Positions 42,721-50,597 of a stretch of 64,000 nt of DNA are shown piece after piece. This stretch comes from Luteolibacter sp. Y139 (GTDB taxonomy: Bacteria; Verrucomicrobiota; Verrucomicrobiia; Verrucomicrobiales; Akkermansiaceae), in the NCBI RefSeq assembly GCF_038066715.1, contig NZ_JBBUKT010000008.1:1-64000 (forward strand), read 5' to 3'. The position numbers were made by a program, and so were the translations under genes. Under the pieces are notes generated by a model. That model was not told the DNA's origin. It searched no databases and worked only from the letters and a program-made list of their open reading frames with translations. The stretch's first letter is position 1. Each line of letters starts with the position of its first letter.

Positions 42721-43394
42721 GGCTTCGATACTTCGAGGACGTAGCCTTGGCCGCGCCGGGTTTGGATCAAGTCCGGCTCCTTCGCGGCATTCAGCTTCTT
42801 GCGGAGGTAGCCGATGTAGACGTCCACGGCATTGCTGCTGCCGCCGCTGCCGTCTTCGAAGACGTGCTCCCAGATCTCCGTCCGCGAGACCACCTCGCCG
42901 GCCCGGTAAGCCAGATACTCCAACAGGCGGTATTCCAAGGCGGTGAGCTCGATGTCGCGGCTGCCCCGTTTCACACCGCGGCGCGAGGGATCGATCTCCA
43001 AGTCTCCGATCGCGATGACGGGGGATTTCTTGCCAAAGCTGCGCCGCAAGAGGGCCCGGGTCCGGGCCAGCGCCTCGGCGAGCGGGAAGGGCTTCACGAG
43101 GTAGTCATCCGCGCCGGCATCGAGCGCTTCCAGCCGGTCTTCCAGCCCGTCCCGGGCGCTGATGACCAGGATGTGGATCGGGTTCCCTTGGGCGCGAAGT
43201 TGCCGGAGGATGGTCATGCCATCGACGCCGGGGAGCATGAGGTCGAGGATCACGAGATCATATTCGCTGCCTTCGGCGGCCCAGAGGCCTTCATCGCCGG
43301 TGGCCTGGCTGTCGACGAGGTAGCCGGCTTCGCGGAGGAATTGGCAGAGTCCCTCGCGCAGGGCGGTGTGATCTTCAATGACAAGCAAGCGCAT
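42717..43394 (-). CDS. OmpR-family response regulator, duplicated module A
   Basis: A 225-aa regulator with Asp51 (VILDLMLPG), EDH at 7-9, and DNA-binding winged helix (ELTALEYRLLEYLAYRAG, VVSRTEIWEHVFEDG, IQTRRGQGYVLE). It is similar along its whole length to the 44951-45628 regulator. It precedes its kinase, the reverse of the 36-38 kb pair, and the spacing to the second module is 114 bp. Confidence 0.94.
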   Translation of the reverse strand: MRLLVIEDHTALREGLCQFLREAGYLVDSQATGDEGLWAAEGSEYDLVILDLMLPGVDGMTILRQLRAQGNPIHILVISARDGLEDRLEALDAGADDYLVKPFPLAEALARTRALLRRSFGKKSPVIAIGDLEIDPSRRGVKRGSRDIELTALEYRLLEYLAYRAGEVVSRTEIWEHVFEDGSGGSSNAVDVYIGYLRKKLNAAKEPDLIQTRRGQGYVLEVSKP

Positions 43395-43508
43395 CCGGTC
43401 CCAGCGAAGCAGGCCCGGGCGTCATCCTGCAACTCCCGAGTTTCTCACAAAGTCGTCATGAGACCGCCGGATTGCCGGTGGACCTCCGAACCGACCTCAG
43501 CCAAGGCC

Positions 43509-44954
43509 TTACGCGGAGGGGTGGTTGGCGAGCTCGAAGCGGAAGGTGAGAACTGACTTCTCCTCGCTCCAATCGAGCTCAATCGATCCTCCCAGCCGTT
43601 GTGCAATCTCCCGTGCCAGTGCGAGTCCGAGACCGGCTCCGCCTGTATTGACCGAAGTCTTCCGTCCCCGTTGGAAGGGGCGGAAGATCCGCTCGGCATC
43701 CTCCGGATGGAAGCTGCGGGCGTCATTCGCTACCGTTAGAACGAGGCCATCCGGGCCCGGTGAGGCCTCGATCCAGATTCGTCCGCCATCCGGACTGTGC
43801 TGGAATGCATTCTCAAGCAAGATGGAGACGAGGACTTTGAAAAGCCGCTCGTCCCCGATGAGGAGCAATGGTTTCTCCGGCAGGGTCACGCCCAGGTGCC
43901 GGTTGCCTTGATGCCGCTCTTCCTCGCCGATGAGATTCCTGAGGACGGCGATGGGATCAAAGGGCTGCCGGACGATATCATCAATGCCGCCTCTCAACCG
44001 CGCGAGGCTCATGAGGCTCTCCACGGTCCCCCGCATGTCGCGGGTCACCTCCAAGGCGCGCCGGATCCGCTGGCTGAGGGTTTCGGCGTCACGAGGCCGG
44101 GAGATCGCTTGCTCGAGAACGGCGTGTATGCCCGCGATCGGCGTACGCAGCTGATGCGCCGCGCCGAAGGCGAAGTCCTTTTCATGGGCGCGGGCCGTTT
44201 CGACCTTCTCCAGGGCGACCCGGAATGCCGAGGCCAAGGGAACCAGCTCGCGCGGCAAATCCGGAGGGATCTCGGGCAAGGGAGTGGCCACCTCGGTGGA
44301 TCGCTTCAAAAGTGATGATGCCAGCCGGTCCAGCGGGCGCAGCGTCCAATGGGTGATCAACAGGATCGCCAGCCACACGGCAAGGAGTGTAAGCCCTCCG
44401 CTCCAGAGCAGATCCCGCTTCGTTTCATCAAGCCGGTATTCGAGGCCGGTGGTCTCCCGGGCACAGACGATCACCTGTGGATAGTCACGGGGATCGAGGA
44501 TATTGCCACGCCGCCGCATTTCATCGCGGCCGTATTCATTGGTGAAAGGCAGATGGAGGAAGCCGATCGCGCGCAGCGGCTTGCCATTCGCCAGATGGAG
44601 ATCCTGATAGACCGGCTGGTTGATTTCACCGTGGAAGAACTTGAGATCCGCGGTTCCCAAATCGGGGGACCGGCTGGTGGTGCCGGTCTTGAGATTCCAG
44701 AATTGGAACAGGCCTTCGATCCCGAGACCCGCAGTGGACTGGAGCGCCTCCTCCCATTCGTAGATGACGCCTCCGGCTTCGAGCTCCGCGGATTTCGAGA
44801 GCAGGATCGCGGAATGGAGCAGCTGCTCATCGAGTTCCTGGCGCAGGGACCGCTCGATCTCGCGATACATGGTGACCTTCGAGAACAGGAGCACTCCGGC
44901 GATCACCAAGGTGCTTCCGAAGATGAGCCTGACCCGGATGGATGGGTTTTTCAT
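43509..44954 (-). CDS. Sensor histidine kinase, duplicated module B
   Basis: A 481-aa kinase with helix 1 near 7-27 (RLIFGSTLVIAGVLLFS). The periplasmic domain shares FQFW..KTGTTSRSPDLG and DLKFF with module A. Helix 2 follows (SGGLTLLAVWLAILLI), then AFGAAHQLRTPIAGI with the phospho-His, the N box (LLENAFQHSPDGG), G1-like ANDARSFHP and G2 GAGLGLALAREI. HQLRTP replaces the common HELRTP. It overlaps its regulator by ATGA (44951-44954). Confidence 0.9.
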   Translation of the reverse strand: MKNPSIRVRLIFGSTLVIAGVLLFSKVTMYREIERSLRQELDEQLLHSAILLSKSAELEAGGVIYEWEEALQSTAGLGIEGLFQFWNLKTGTTSRSPDLGTADLKFFHGEINQPVYQDLHLANGKPLRAIGFLHLPFTNEYGRDEMRRRGNILDPRDYPQVIVCARETTGLEYRLDETKRDLLWSGGLTLLAVWLAILLITHWTLRPLDRLASSLLKRSTEVATPLPEIPPDLPRELVPLASAFRVALEKVETARAHEKDFAFGAAHQLRTPIAGIHAVLEQAISRPRDAETLSQRIRRALEVTRDMRGTVESLMSLARLRGGIDDIVRQPFDPIAVLRNLIGEEERHQGNRHLGVTLPEKPLLLIGDERLFKVLVSILLENAFQHSPDGGRIWIEASPGPDGLVLTVANDARSFHPEDAERIFRPFQRGRKTSVNTGGAGLGLALAREIAQRLGGSIELDWSEEKSVLTFRFELANHPSA

Positions 44955-45628
44955 GCGGTCTCCGCCGAGATCACGTAGCCGAGTCCACGGATGGTTTGGA
45001 TCAGGTCCGGCTCGCCACCGGCATTGAGCTTGCGGCGGAGGTAGCTGATGTAGACGTCTACCTTGTTGCTATTGCCACTGTCGTGATCCTGATAGACGTG
45101 CTCGCCGATCTCCGCGCGGGAGACCACCTGGCCTTCGCGATGGGCGAGGTAAGCGAGGATGCGGTATTCGAGGCGCGTGAGTGAAATCTCACGTTCCGCC
45201 CTGAAGGCGCGCTTTCGCAACGAATCGATGATCAGGTCGCCGATGCGGATCGTGGGTGACTCGCGATCGTAGCGGCGCCGCGTCAAGGCCCTGACCCTGG
45301 CAAGCAGCTCGATCAGTTCGAACGGCTTCACGAGGTAGTCGTCCGCTCCGGCATCCAGTCCATCGACCCGCTGCTCCACGGCATCACGCGCGCTGATCAG
45401 GATGACGGGGGTCTTGTCATGCTGCTTGCGAAGGCTTCGCAGGATGGTGAGTCCATCCACCTCGGGGAGCATGATGTCCAGAATGATGACCTCGTATTCG
45501 TGGTTCTCAGCGCTCCACTGTCCTTCGTCGCCCGAGCCGTAGTCGTCGACCACATAGCCCGCTTCCCTGAGGCATTCGCGGATGCTCTCACGAAGCGGAA
45601 GGTAGTCTTCGACGAGAAGGCAACGCAT
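44951..45628 (-). CDS. OmpR-family response regulator, duplicated module B
   Basis: A 225-aa regulator with Asp51 (IILDIMLPEVDG), EDY at 7-9, DYLVKPFELIELLARVRAL, and the winged-helix end QTIRGLGYVISAE. It is first in the RR-HK-RR-HK series and faces the TonB receptor gene across a 478-bp divergent gap, so it may regulate that gene or share its promoter region. Confidence 0.94.
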   Translation of the reverse strand: MRCLLVEDYLPLRESIRECLREAGYVVDDYGSGDEGQWSAENHEYEVIILDIMLPEVDGLTILRSLRKQHDKTPVILISARDAVEQRVDGLDAGADDYLVKPFELIELLARVRALTRRRYDRESPTIRIGDLIIDSLRKRAFRAEREISLTRLEYRILAYLAHREGQVVSRAEIGEHVYQDHDSGNSNKVDVYISYLRRKLNAGGEPDLIQTIRGLGYVISAETA

Positions 45629-46106
45629 TGTTAACGAGCGAAGATCGTAAGGAACCGGCGATTCATTGCAACTTCGATCCCTTCCGCAGGGCTCACTTAA
45701 AAACGGAGAAAGTTGGAGAATCTCACCGTTTTCTAATCCTCGCGGTGATACTTCCGATTCGAAAGGAACGAACAGGTGCGCTGCTTAACAGGATAGCGCA
45801 CGCGGCGTCCTCCGAACCAGGGGTGGGGAGGAGGGCGCCCCCCTGTTTTCCCTCACGCTTTTTGGGGGGACGATTGGCGAGGCACTCGTGTTTTTGTTGC
45901 CGCCGTAGTTTGCCACCGAGGCCGGCTGTTCGCTGGGAGCGAACTGCGCGCTGAAGAACGGCGAATGATGCCGTGTGCCGAATAATCGAGCTGGTTAGGA
46001 CTCGGAAAATCAACGCTCCACTCTCGATGATGAGATTCAATCTCATTAATTTCCGAATTCTAATCACTTTCTAATGATTGGGCGGCTACATCGGCGGGCA
46101 CACCAA
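45629..46106. other. Divergent intergenic region before the TonB receptor
   Basis: No gene was found. It holds a G-rich run (ggggtggggaggaggg, about 45820-45835), an inverted repeat CCCCCC (45838-45843) with GGGGGG (45864-45869) around a T-rich loop, and a perfect 7-bp hairpin gttcgct-ggg-agcgaac (45928-45944). A 17-bp palindrome (46030-46046) is listed separately. The last 80 bp are A+T-rich, as expected for a promoter. The six-frame openings here have no coding character. Confidence 0.6.
46030..46046. promoter_or_regulatory. Fur-like palindrome upstream of the TonB receptor
   Basis: The sequence atgagatt-c-aatctcat is a perfect 17-bp palindrome 60 bp before the receptor ATG. Its 7-1-7 core TGAGATT-C-AATCTCA has the shape of Fur/PerR boxes (TGAnAATnATTnTCA) but differs at the inner A/T positions. 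The location before a siderophore-type receptor makes iron control plausible. Confidence 0.45.
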
Positions 46107-48470
46107 ATGAGCCTTCCGTCAGAACAAAACAGTCTCCGTTCGTTCCGCCTGCCCGAGGGGTTTGCGATGACTTCCCTTCTCGCGCTTACTCAGATTCCTG
46201 CCGCCCATGCGGTCGAAAGCGCTCCAGTGAAGGATGAGAAAAAGCCTGAGGAGTTTTCGGATCTTGTGGTGCAGGCCGACCGGGATAAATCGCTCTACAA
46301 GCCGGAGAAGATCGCTTCGCCCAAATACACCAAGCCGCTGGTGGACGTCGCCCAGACGGTGACGGTGGTGCCGAAGGAAGTGATTCAAGAACAGGGGGCG
46401 ACCACGCTTTCCGAGGTGCTTCGCAACGTGCCGGGCATCACGATGCAAGCTGGCGAAAACGGCGGTGCCCACAGCACCGCGGGCGACATGTTCACCCTGC
46501 GTGGATTCGATGCGGCGAACAGCATCTTCACCGATGGCGTCCGCGATGACGGCCTGATTTCACGCGACACCTTCAATCTGGAATCCGTCGAAGCGTTCTT
46601 GGGGCCTGCGGGTTCGGACGTGGGTCGCGGCACGGCCGCTGGATACGTCAACATGCAGACCAAGGTGCCGATGATCGGGAATGCCTATGCGGGATCCACC
46701 GCATTCTCAAGCGGCGACCGGATGCGGAATACCATCGATCTCAATCAGAACCTCGGTCTCGGCAAGGAAGGCGATTGGCTCGGTGGGAGCGCCTTCCGCC
46801 TGAATGGACTCTATCAGTTCGGCGGTGTCGCCGGCCGGGATGAGGTGGAGCGGAATACCTGGGCGATCGCTCCGTCGCTTGCCTTCGGCCTCGGAACCCC
46901 CACGCGGGTCATCTTCCAGTACCAGCACGTGGAGCAGAACAATATCCCTGACTACGGGATTCCCGCGTATCGCGGCCGGCCATTGCCGGGGATCGATCAC
47001 GAGTGGTTCTACGGCTACGTCAATGGCGACTTCGAGGACACCACCCAGGACAGCTTCACCTTCCGCATCGAGCACGATTTCAACGAGAACCTGAAGTTGC
47101 GCAACCAGACGCGCATCAACTCGACCAAGCGGGACGACGTCAACAGCGGCCTCCAGTATTTCCCGTCGACCTACGTTCACACGACTCCGACGAGCGGCTT
47201 CCCGAATACCGTCCGGGTGCTGCGCCAGAGCGATATCCGCGAGAATGAGATCTTCTCGAACATGACGACGCTGAATGCGGCGTTCGACACCGGATCCTTC
47301 AAGCATGCGCTGGTGGGCGGACTGGAGTTCACGAGCGAGAAGCAGGATGGCTACCAGTATCTTCCTTCGTCGCTGGGTGCGGTGATCGATCTCCCGGCGC
47401 CTTACGTTCCGAATCCCTACATCAATCCGCCGGGCTACGCGCCGCGGCTTGACCCCAGCTTCCACACGCGGGGCACGGTCGAGAATGTGGGTCTCTATGT
47501 GTTCGACACCGTGGACATCACCGATCGCTGGATGCTCAGCGGCGGCATCCGCATGGACAGCTACGATACGGACTACATCTCCCGCGCCACGGTCACCAGC
47601 GGTGGTGCACTGGGTGCGGTCACGGGGCCTTTCAGCGCCTCGGACGAAGTCTTCAGCGGCAAGGCGGCGCTCAGCTACAAGCCAACTGCGGACAGCTCGG
47701 TGTATCTGGCCTATGGCCGCACAGTGACGCCTCCGGGCACGGCGAACTTCTCGCTGAACAACACCACCAACGCGGGTTCCGGAGCGATCACCAGCAACGC
47801 GAACATCAATAGCGATCCGCAGGAGTCCACCAACATCGAGCTGGGTGGGAAATGGGATGCCCTGGATGCAAAGTTGAGCCTTACCGGTGCGCTCTTCTAC
47901 ACCCGGAACGAGAACACTATCTATCAGAACGATCCCACCGACCCGACCTCCTACTCGCAGGACGGGGCGCAGGATGTGTATGGTGCGACGATCGGAGCGG
48001 CGGGCTCGATCACGGAGAACTGGAATGTCTTCGCGAATGCCACCTATCTGGACGCGACGCTTGATCAACCCGGAGCAACCACTGGCACTCCGGCGATCCC
48101 GATCGATGGCAATCGCCTTACCCGCACGCCGAAATTCTCCGGCACTGTCTGGAGCACCTACAAGCTGCCCAAGGGCTTTACGGTCGGCGGTGGCATCCGC
48201 TATCAGGGGCGCACCTACACCAGCACCAGCAACCTCATCGATACGGCAGCCTATGCCGTGCTCGACGGCATGGTGCAGTACGACGTGAACGAGAACATCA
48301 ATGTCCGCCTCAACGTCTATAACCTCCTCGATCGCGAATACGTCGCCAGCTCCGGTGGCGGTGGTGGCCAAGGTGGTGGTGCCGTTGGCAATCCGGCCAC
48401 GGCGACCGGCGGACGCGTGAACATGGGTCAGCCAATCTCCTTCATGCTGAGCACGAACTTCTCTTTCTAA
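46107..48470 (+). CDS. TonB-dependent siderophore-type receptor
   Basis: A 787-aa outer-membrane barrel (start ATG 46107; an upstream in-frame start adds 11 residues). An unusually long leader with RSFRLPEGFAMTSLLALTQIPAAHA is followed by the plug domain (VAQTVTVVPKEVIQEQGATT, LSEVLRNVPGI, FTLRGFDA, IFTDGVRDDG, VNMQTKVP). The rest is a 22-strand-type barrel ending VYNLLDREYVASS and the terminal aromatic FSF. The style is that of catecholate/ferri-siderophore receptors (Fiu-like). A Gly-rich loop (SGGGGGQGGGAVGN) sits near the C-terminus. TonB/ExbBD are not in the window. Confidence 0.93.
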   Translation: MSLPSEQNSLRSFRLPEGFAMTSLLALTQIPAAHAVESAPVKDEKKPEEFSDLVVQADRDKSLYKPEKIASPKYTKPLVDVAQTVTVVPKEVIQEQGATTLSEVLRNVPGITMQAGENGGAHSTAGDMFTLRGFDAANSIFTDGVRDDGLISRDTFNLESVEAFLGPAGSDVGRGTAAGYVNMQTKVPMIGNAYAGSTAFSSGDRMRNTIDLNQNLGLGKEGDWLGGSAFRLNGLYQFGGVAGRDEVERNTWAIAPSLAFGLGTPTRVIFQYQHVEQNNIPDYGIPAYRGRPLPGIDHEWFYGYVNGDFEDTTQDSFTFRIEHDFNENLKLRNQTRINSTKRDDVNSGLQYFPSTYVHTTPTSGFPNTVRVLRQSDIRENEIFSNMTTLNAAFDTGSFKHALVGGLEFTSEKQDGYQYLPSSLGAVIDLPAPYVPNPYINPPGYAPRLDPSFHTRGTVENVGLYVFDTVDITDRWMLSGGIRMDSYDTDYISRATVTSGGALGAVTGPFSASDEVFSGKAALSYKPTADSSVYLAYGRTVTPPGTANFSLNNTTNAGSGAITSNANINSDPQESTNIELGGKWDALDAKLSLTGALFYTRNENTIYQNDPTDPTSYSQDGAQDVYGATIGAAGSITENWNVFANATYLDATLDQPGATTGTPAIPIDGNRLTRTPKFSGTVWSTYKLPKGFTVGGGIRYQGRTYTSTSNLIDTAAYAVLDGMVQYDVNENINVRLNVYNLLDREYVASSGGGGGQGGGAVGNPATATGGRVNMGQPISFMLSTNFSF

Positions 48471-48493
48471 GGGTAACCGGCTGTAGCTGCGAA

Positions 48494-48526
48494 GCGGACA
48501 AGGAGACTCATCCTTGTCCGCTTTTC
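48494..48526 (+). terminator. Terminator of the TonB receptor gene
   Basis: The perfect 10-bp stem gcggacaagg with ccttgtccgc (loop agactcat) is followed by ttttctg, 24 bp after the stop. The convergent gene (48508-49809) has its stop codon inside the loop, so one arm of the hairpin also encodes that protein's last residues. Confidence 0.9.
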
Positions 48527-49809
48527 TGTAGCCGGGAGAGTCGCAGGTCGGCGGCTTTCAACGCGTCGATGATGGCGAGTTCCTTCGCATGATCCTCAGG
48601 CTGCAAGGTGGAAGACGCACCGCGCACGAGGGCGTCATCGAGTCCTTGCTTGATCGCCACGGCTGCGGCTTCGAGAAAGCGCGGATCATCCCGGGGTGCT
48701 CCGGGTGTTGTCGCAGGATCAAGCGATTCCAGGATGAATTCCGAAAGGAAGTGGGGTTGGCAAACGCGGTAGATCCTCAGGCCGAGGACAAACAATTCGA
48801 ACGCGATGGTCCGGAAAGCGCGGATGTCACGGGCTGCCCAGTATCTCTCCAGCGAGAGCGCATCCTCGACCGTGTCGCTCGCCTCGGCGATCCAATCGCC
48901 GTTTTCCGCCGGGGTGCCATCTTCGAGTGACTTGACCAGTGCGCGGCACAAGAGGTGGCGGGCATGAAGTCCGACCTCTGCCATCGCGGGATAGCGGCGT
49001 TCGTTTGCCCGGGTGATCGCGATCAGCGCCCTGGCATCCGTTTGCGCGAGGGCCGTGTCGCCGATCTTCGAGAGATGTAGTAGTCCGCGGTGGAGCAGCG
49101 CATGGCAGCGCGTGAGCAGATGTCGGTCCGAGCTACTGTCTGCCAAGAGGTCGATGCCGCGGGAAAAGCAGGCAATCGCTTCATCCGGGGATCCGGTTGC
49201 GAGCCCGCGATTCGTCCAGGCGAGTGCCTTTCTCTGGAGGAGGTCGAAGCCATCGCCGGGGCCGATGTGATCAAGCTCGGTAATGGCCAGGTCGTAAGCT
49301 TCCCGGGCTTCCCCGGTGGGGCCATGCAAGCGGGTCAGGGCATCGCCGCGATTCATGTAGGCGGCGGCCAGTCCCCAGCGCGTGCCGGGGTAACCTTCCA
49401 AGGGAAGCCGGGAGCGAATGCCGATCGCGGCGTCGAAAGCCTCAAGGGCACTGGCGACATGAGCGGGTGTGGCCAATGTTAGATCGCAAATGCCGCGGTT
49501 CATCAAGGCATCTGCCAGAGTCTCCTTCGCGGCGACGCTTCCGGTGTCGAAGGGCTTCGCGATTTCAACGGCCCTCGCGAGATAGGGAAGAGCCTCGAAT
49601 GGCTGGCCGTGATCGCGGAGCAGGATTCCCAGCGTCACGAGACACTCCGTGAGTTCATGCAGGGATTCGCTCCCTTTTTTCTCCTCCAAGGCTTCGATCA
49701 TGGCTCCGACCTGACCGATTGCTTTCCGCAGATCGTCGGACTGAAGCGGGAACTCTGCATGGCGCCATCGTGCAGGAGCGGACACGGGGTCGATTGTCGT
49801 GATCCGCAC
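48508..49809 (-). CDS. TPR-like cytosolic protein of unknown function
   Basis: A 433-aa protein (GTG 49809) without signal or membrane segment. It contains TPR-like helix pairs: LTECLVTLGILLRDHGQPFEA, YLARAVEIAKPF, ADALMNRGICDLTLAT, AAAYMNRGDALTRLHG and ALAWTNRGLATGS. These MNRG/TNRG repeats are typical of TPR scaffolds. No catalytic domain was seen. The stop codon lies within the terminator hairpin of the TonB receptor gene. Confidence 0.78.
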   Translation of the reverse strand: MRITTIDPVSAPARWRHAEFPLQSDDLRKAIGQVGAMIEALEEKKGSESLHELTECLVTLGILLRDHGQPFEALPYLARAVEIAKPFDTGSVAAKETLADALMNRGICDLTLATPAHVASALEAFDAAIGIRSRLPLEGYPGTRWGLAAAYMNRGDALTRLHGPTGEAREAYDLAITELDHIGPGDGFDLLQRKALAWTNRGLATGSPDEAIACFSRGIDLLADSSSDRHLLTRCHALLHRGLLHLSKIGDTALAQTDARALIAITRANERRYPAMAEVGLHARHLLCRALVKSLEDGTPAENGDWIAEASDTVEDALSLERYWAARDIRAFRTIAFELFVLGLRIYRVCQPHFLSEFILESLDPATTPGAPRDDPRFLEAAAVAIKQGLDDALVRGASSTLQPEDHAKELAIIDALKAADLRLSRLQKSGQG

Positions 49810-49858
49810 GGACTCTACAACTCCGGGGAATCAATTCCGGAGAGATCCCGTGGAAATC

Positions 49859-50584
49859 TCATGATGAGCTTGGTGGATTGCCGCCGCGCTCCAGGAGTTG
49901 CCGGAGCAGCTCGGTCTGGATGTTCTGGATTTCCAGAAGGCGCTCGCCGTGGTGGTGGAGCAGGTGATCGAGCTTTTCGTGGAGGTGACGGATCTCGAGC
50001 TCGGCCTTGAGATTGATCTGATAGTCCTGCTCGGCGCGGCGGCGGTCGCGCGCTTCGCCGCGGTTCTGGCTCATCATGATGACCGGCGCCTGGAAGGCGG
50101 CGAGGCAGGAGAGCAGCAGGTTCAGCAGGATGAAGGGATAGGGGTCCGGCGGCTTGGCGATCATGATCGCCACGTTCAGCAGAATCCAGCCGAAGATGAA
50201 GGTGCCGAAGATGATGATGAACTTCCAGCTGCCACCGAAGCTGGCGATGCGGTCGGCCAGGACATCGCCGAAGGTGCGCTTCTCAAGTTCCTCGGCATCG
50301 TCCGGACGCTCGGAGATGATCTCGTGCTCGCGGAGACTGTCGATGACGTTGCGCTCGAGGTCGGTGATCTCGCCGATCTCCTCGCTAAGTGCTTCCTCGA
50401 CGAAGGCGGCTTTCAGTTCCGGAAGGATGTCCCGGGCGATGCACTCGCCCATGCCGAGGTGGGGATGCTTCTTGCGGATGAATGCCAGCAGCGAGGGGCG
50501 GAGCGAGGCGCAGGGGATGCAGTCGCTCGCTGGGACCGTCTTTCCGGATATGGCACAGGTGCGTGTGGCGGAGGAGTCGGTCAT
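49859..50584 (-). CDS. DUF1003 membrane protein
   Basis: A 241-aa protein started at ATG 50584 (MTDSSATRT), 13 bp after the mprF stop; the open frame to 50653 overlaps mprF and is less likely. DUF1003 features are an N-terminal cytosolic part with a Cys pair (CIPCASLRPSL), a helix at KFIIIFGTFIFGWILLNVAIMI, YPFILLNLLLSCLAAFQAPVI, and MMSQNRGEARDRRRAEQDY, followed by a C-terminal coiled coil (LEIRHLHEKLDHLL). Its function is unknown; it is last in the lysyl-phosphatidylglycerol operon. Confidence 0.9.
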   Translation of the reverse strand: MTDSSATRTCAISGKTVPASDCIPCASLRPSLLAFIRKKHPHLGMGECIARDILPELKAAFVEEALSEEIGEITDLERNVIDSLREHEIISERPDDAEELEKRTFGDVLADRIASFGGSWKFIIIFGTFIFGWILLNVAIMIAKPPDPYPFILLNLLLSCLAAFQAPVIMMSQNRGEARDRRRAEQDYQINLKAELEIRHLHEKLDHLLHHHGERLLEIQNIQTELLRQLLERGGNPPSSS

Positions 50585-50597
50585 GAATCTGTTAGAA

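Noticed and set aside
45629-46106. Cobalamin riboswitch before the TonB receptor
   Set aside because: The conserved core of that riboswitch is not present, and the receptor's plug looks siderophore-type rather than BtuB-type.
46707-48371. 554-aa minus-strand open frame inside the TonB receptor gene
   Set aside because: The plus-strand receptor has plug and barrel motifs throughout; the antisense frame has none.
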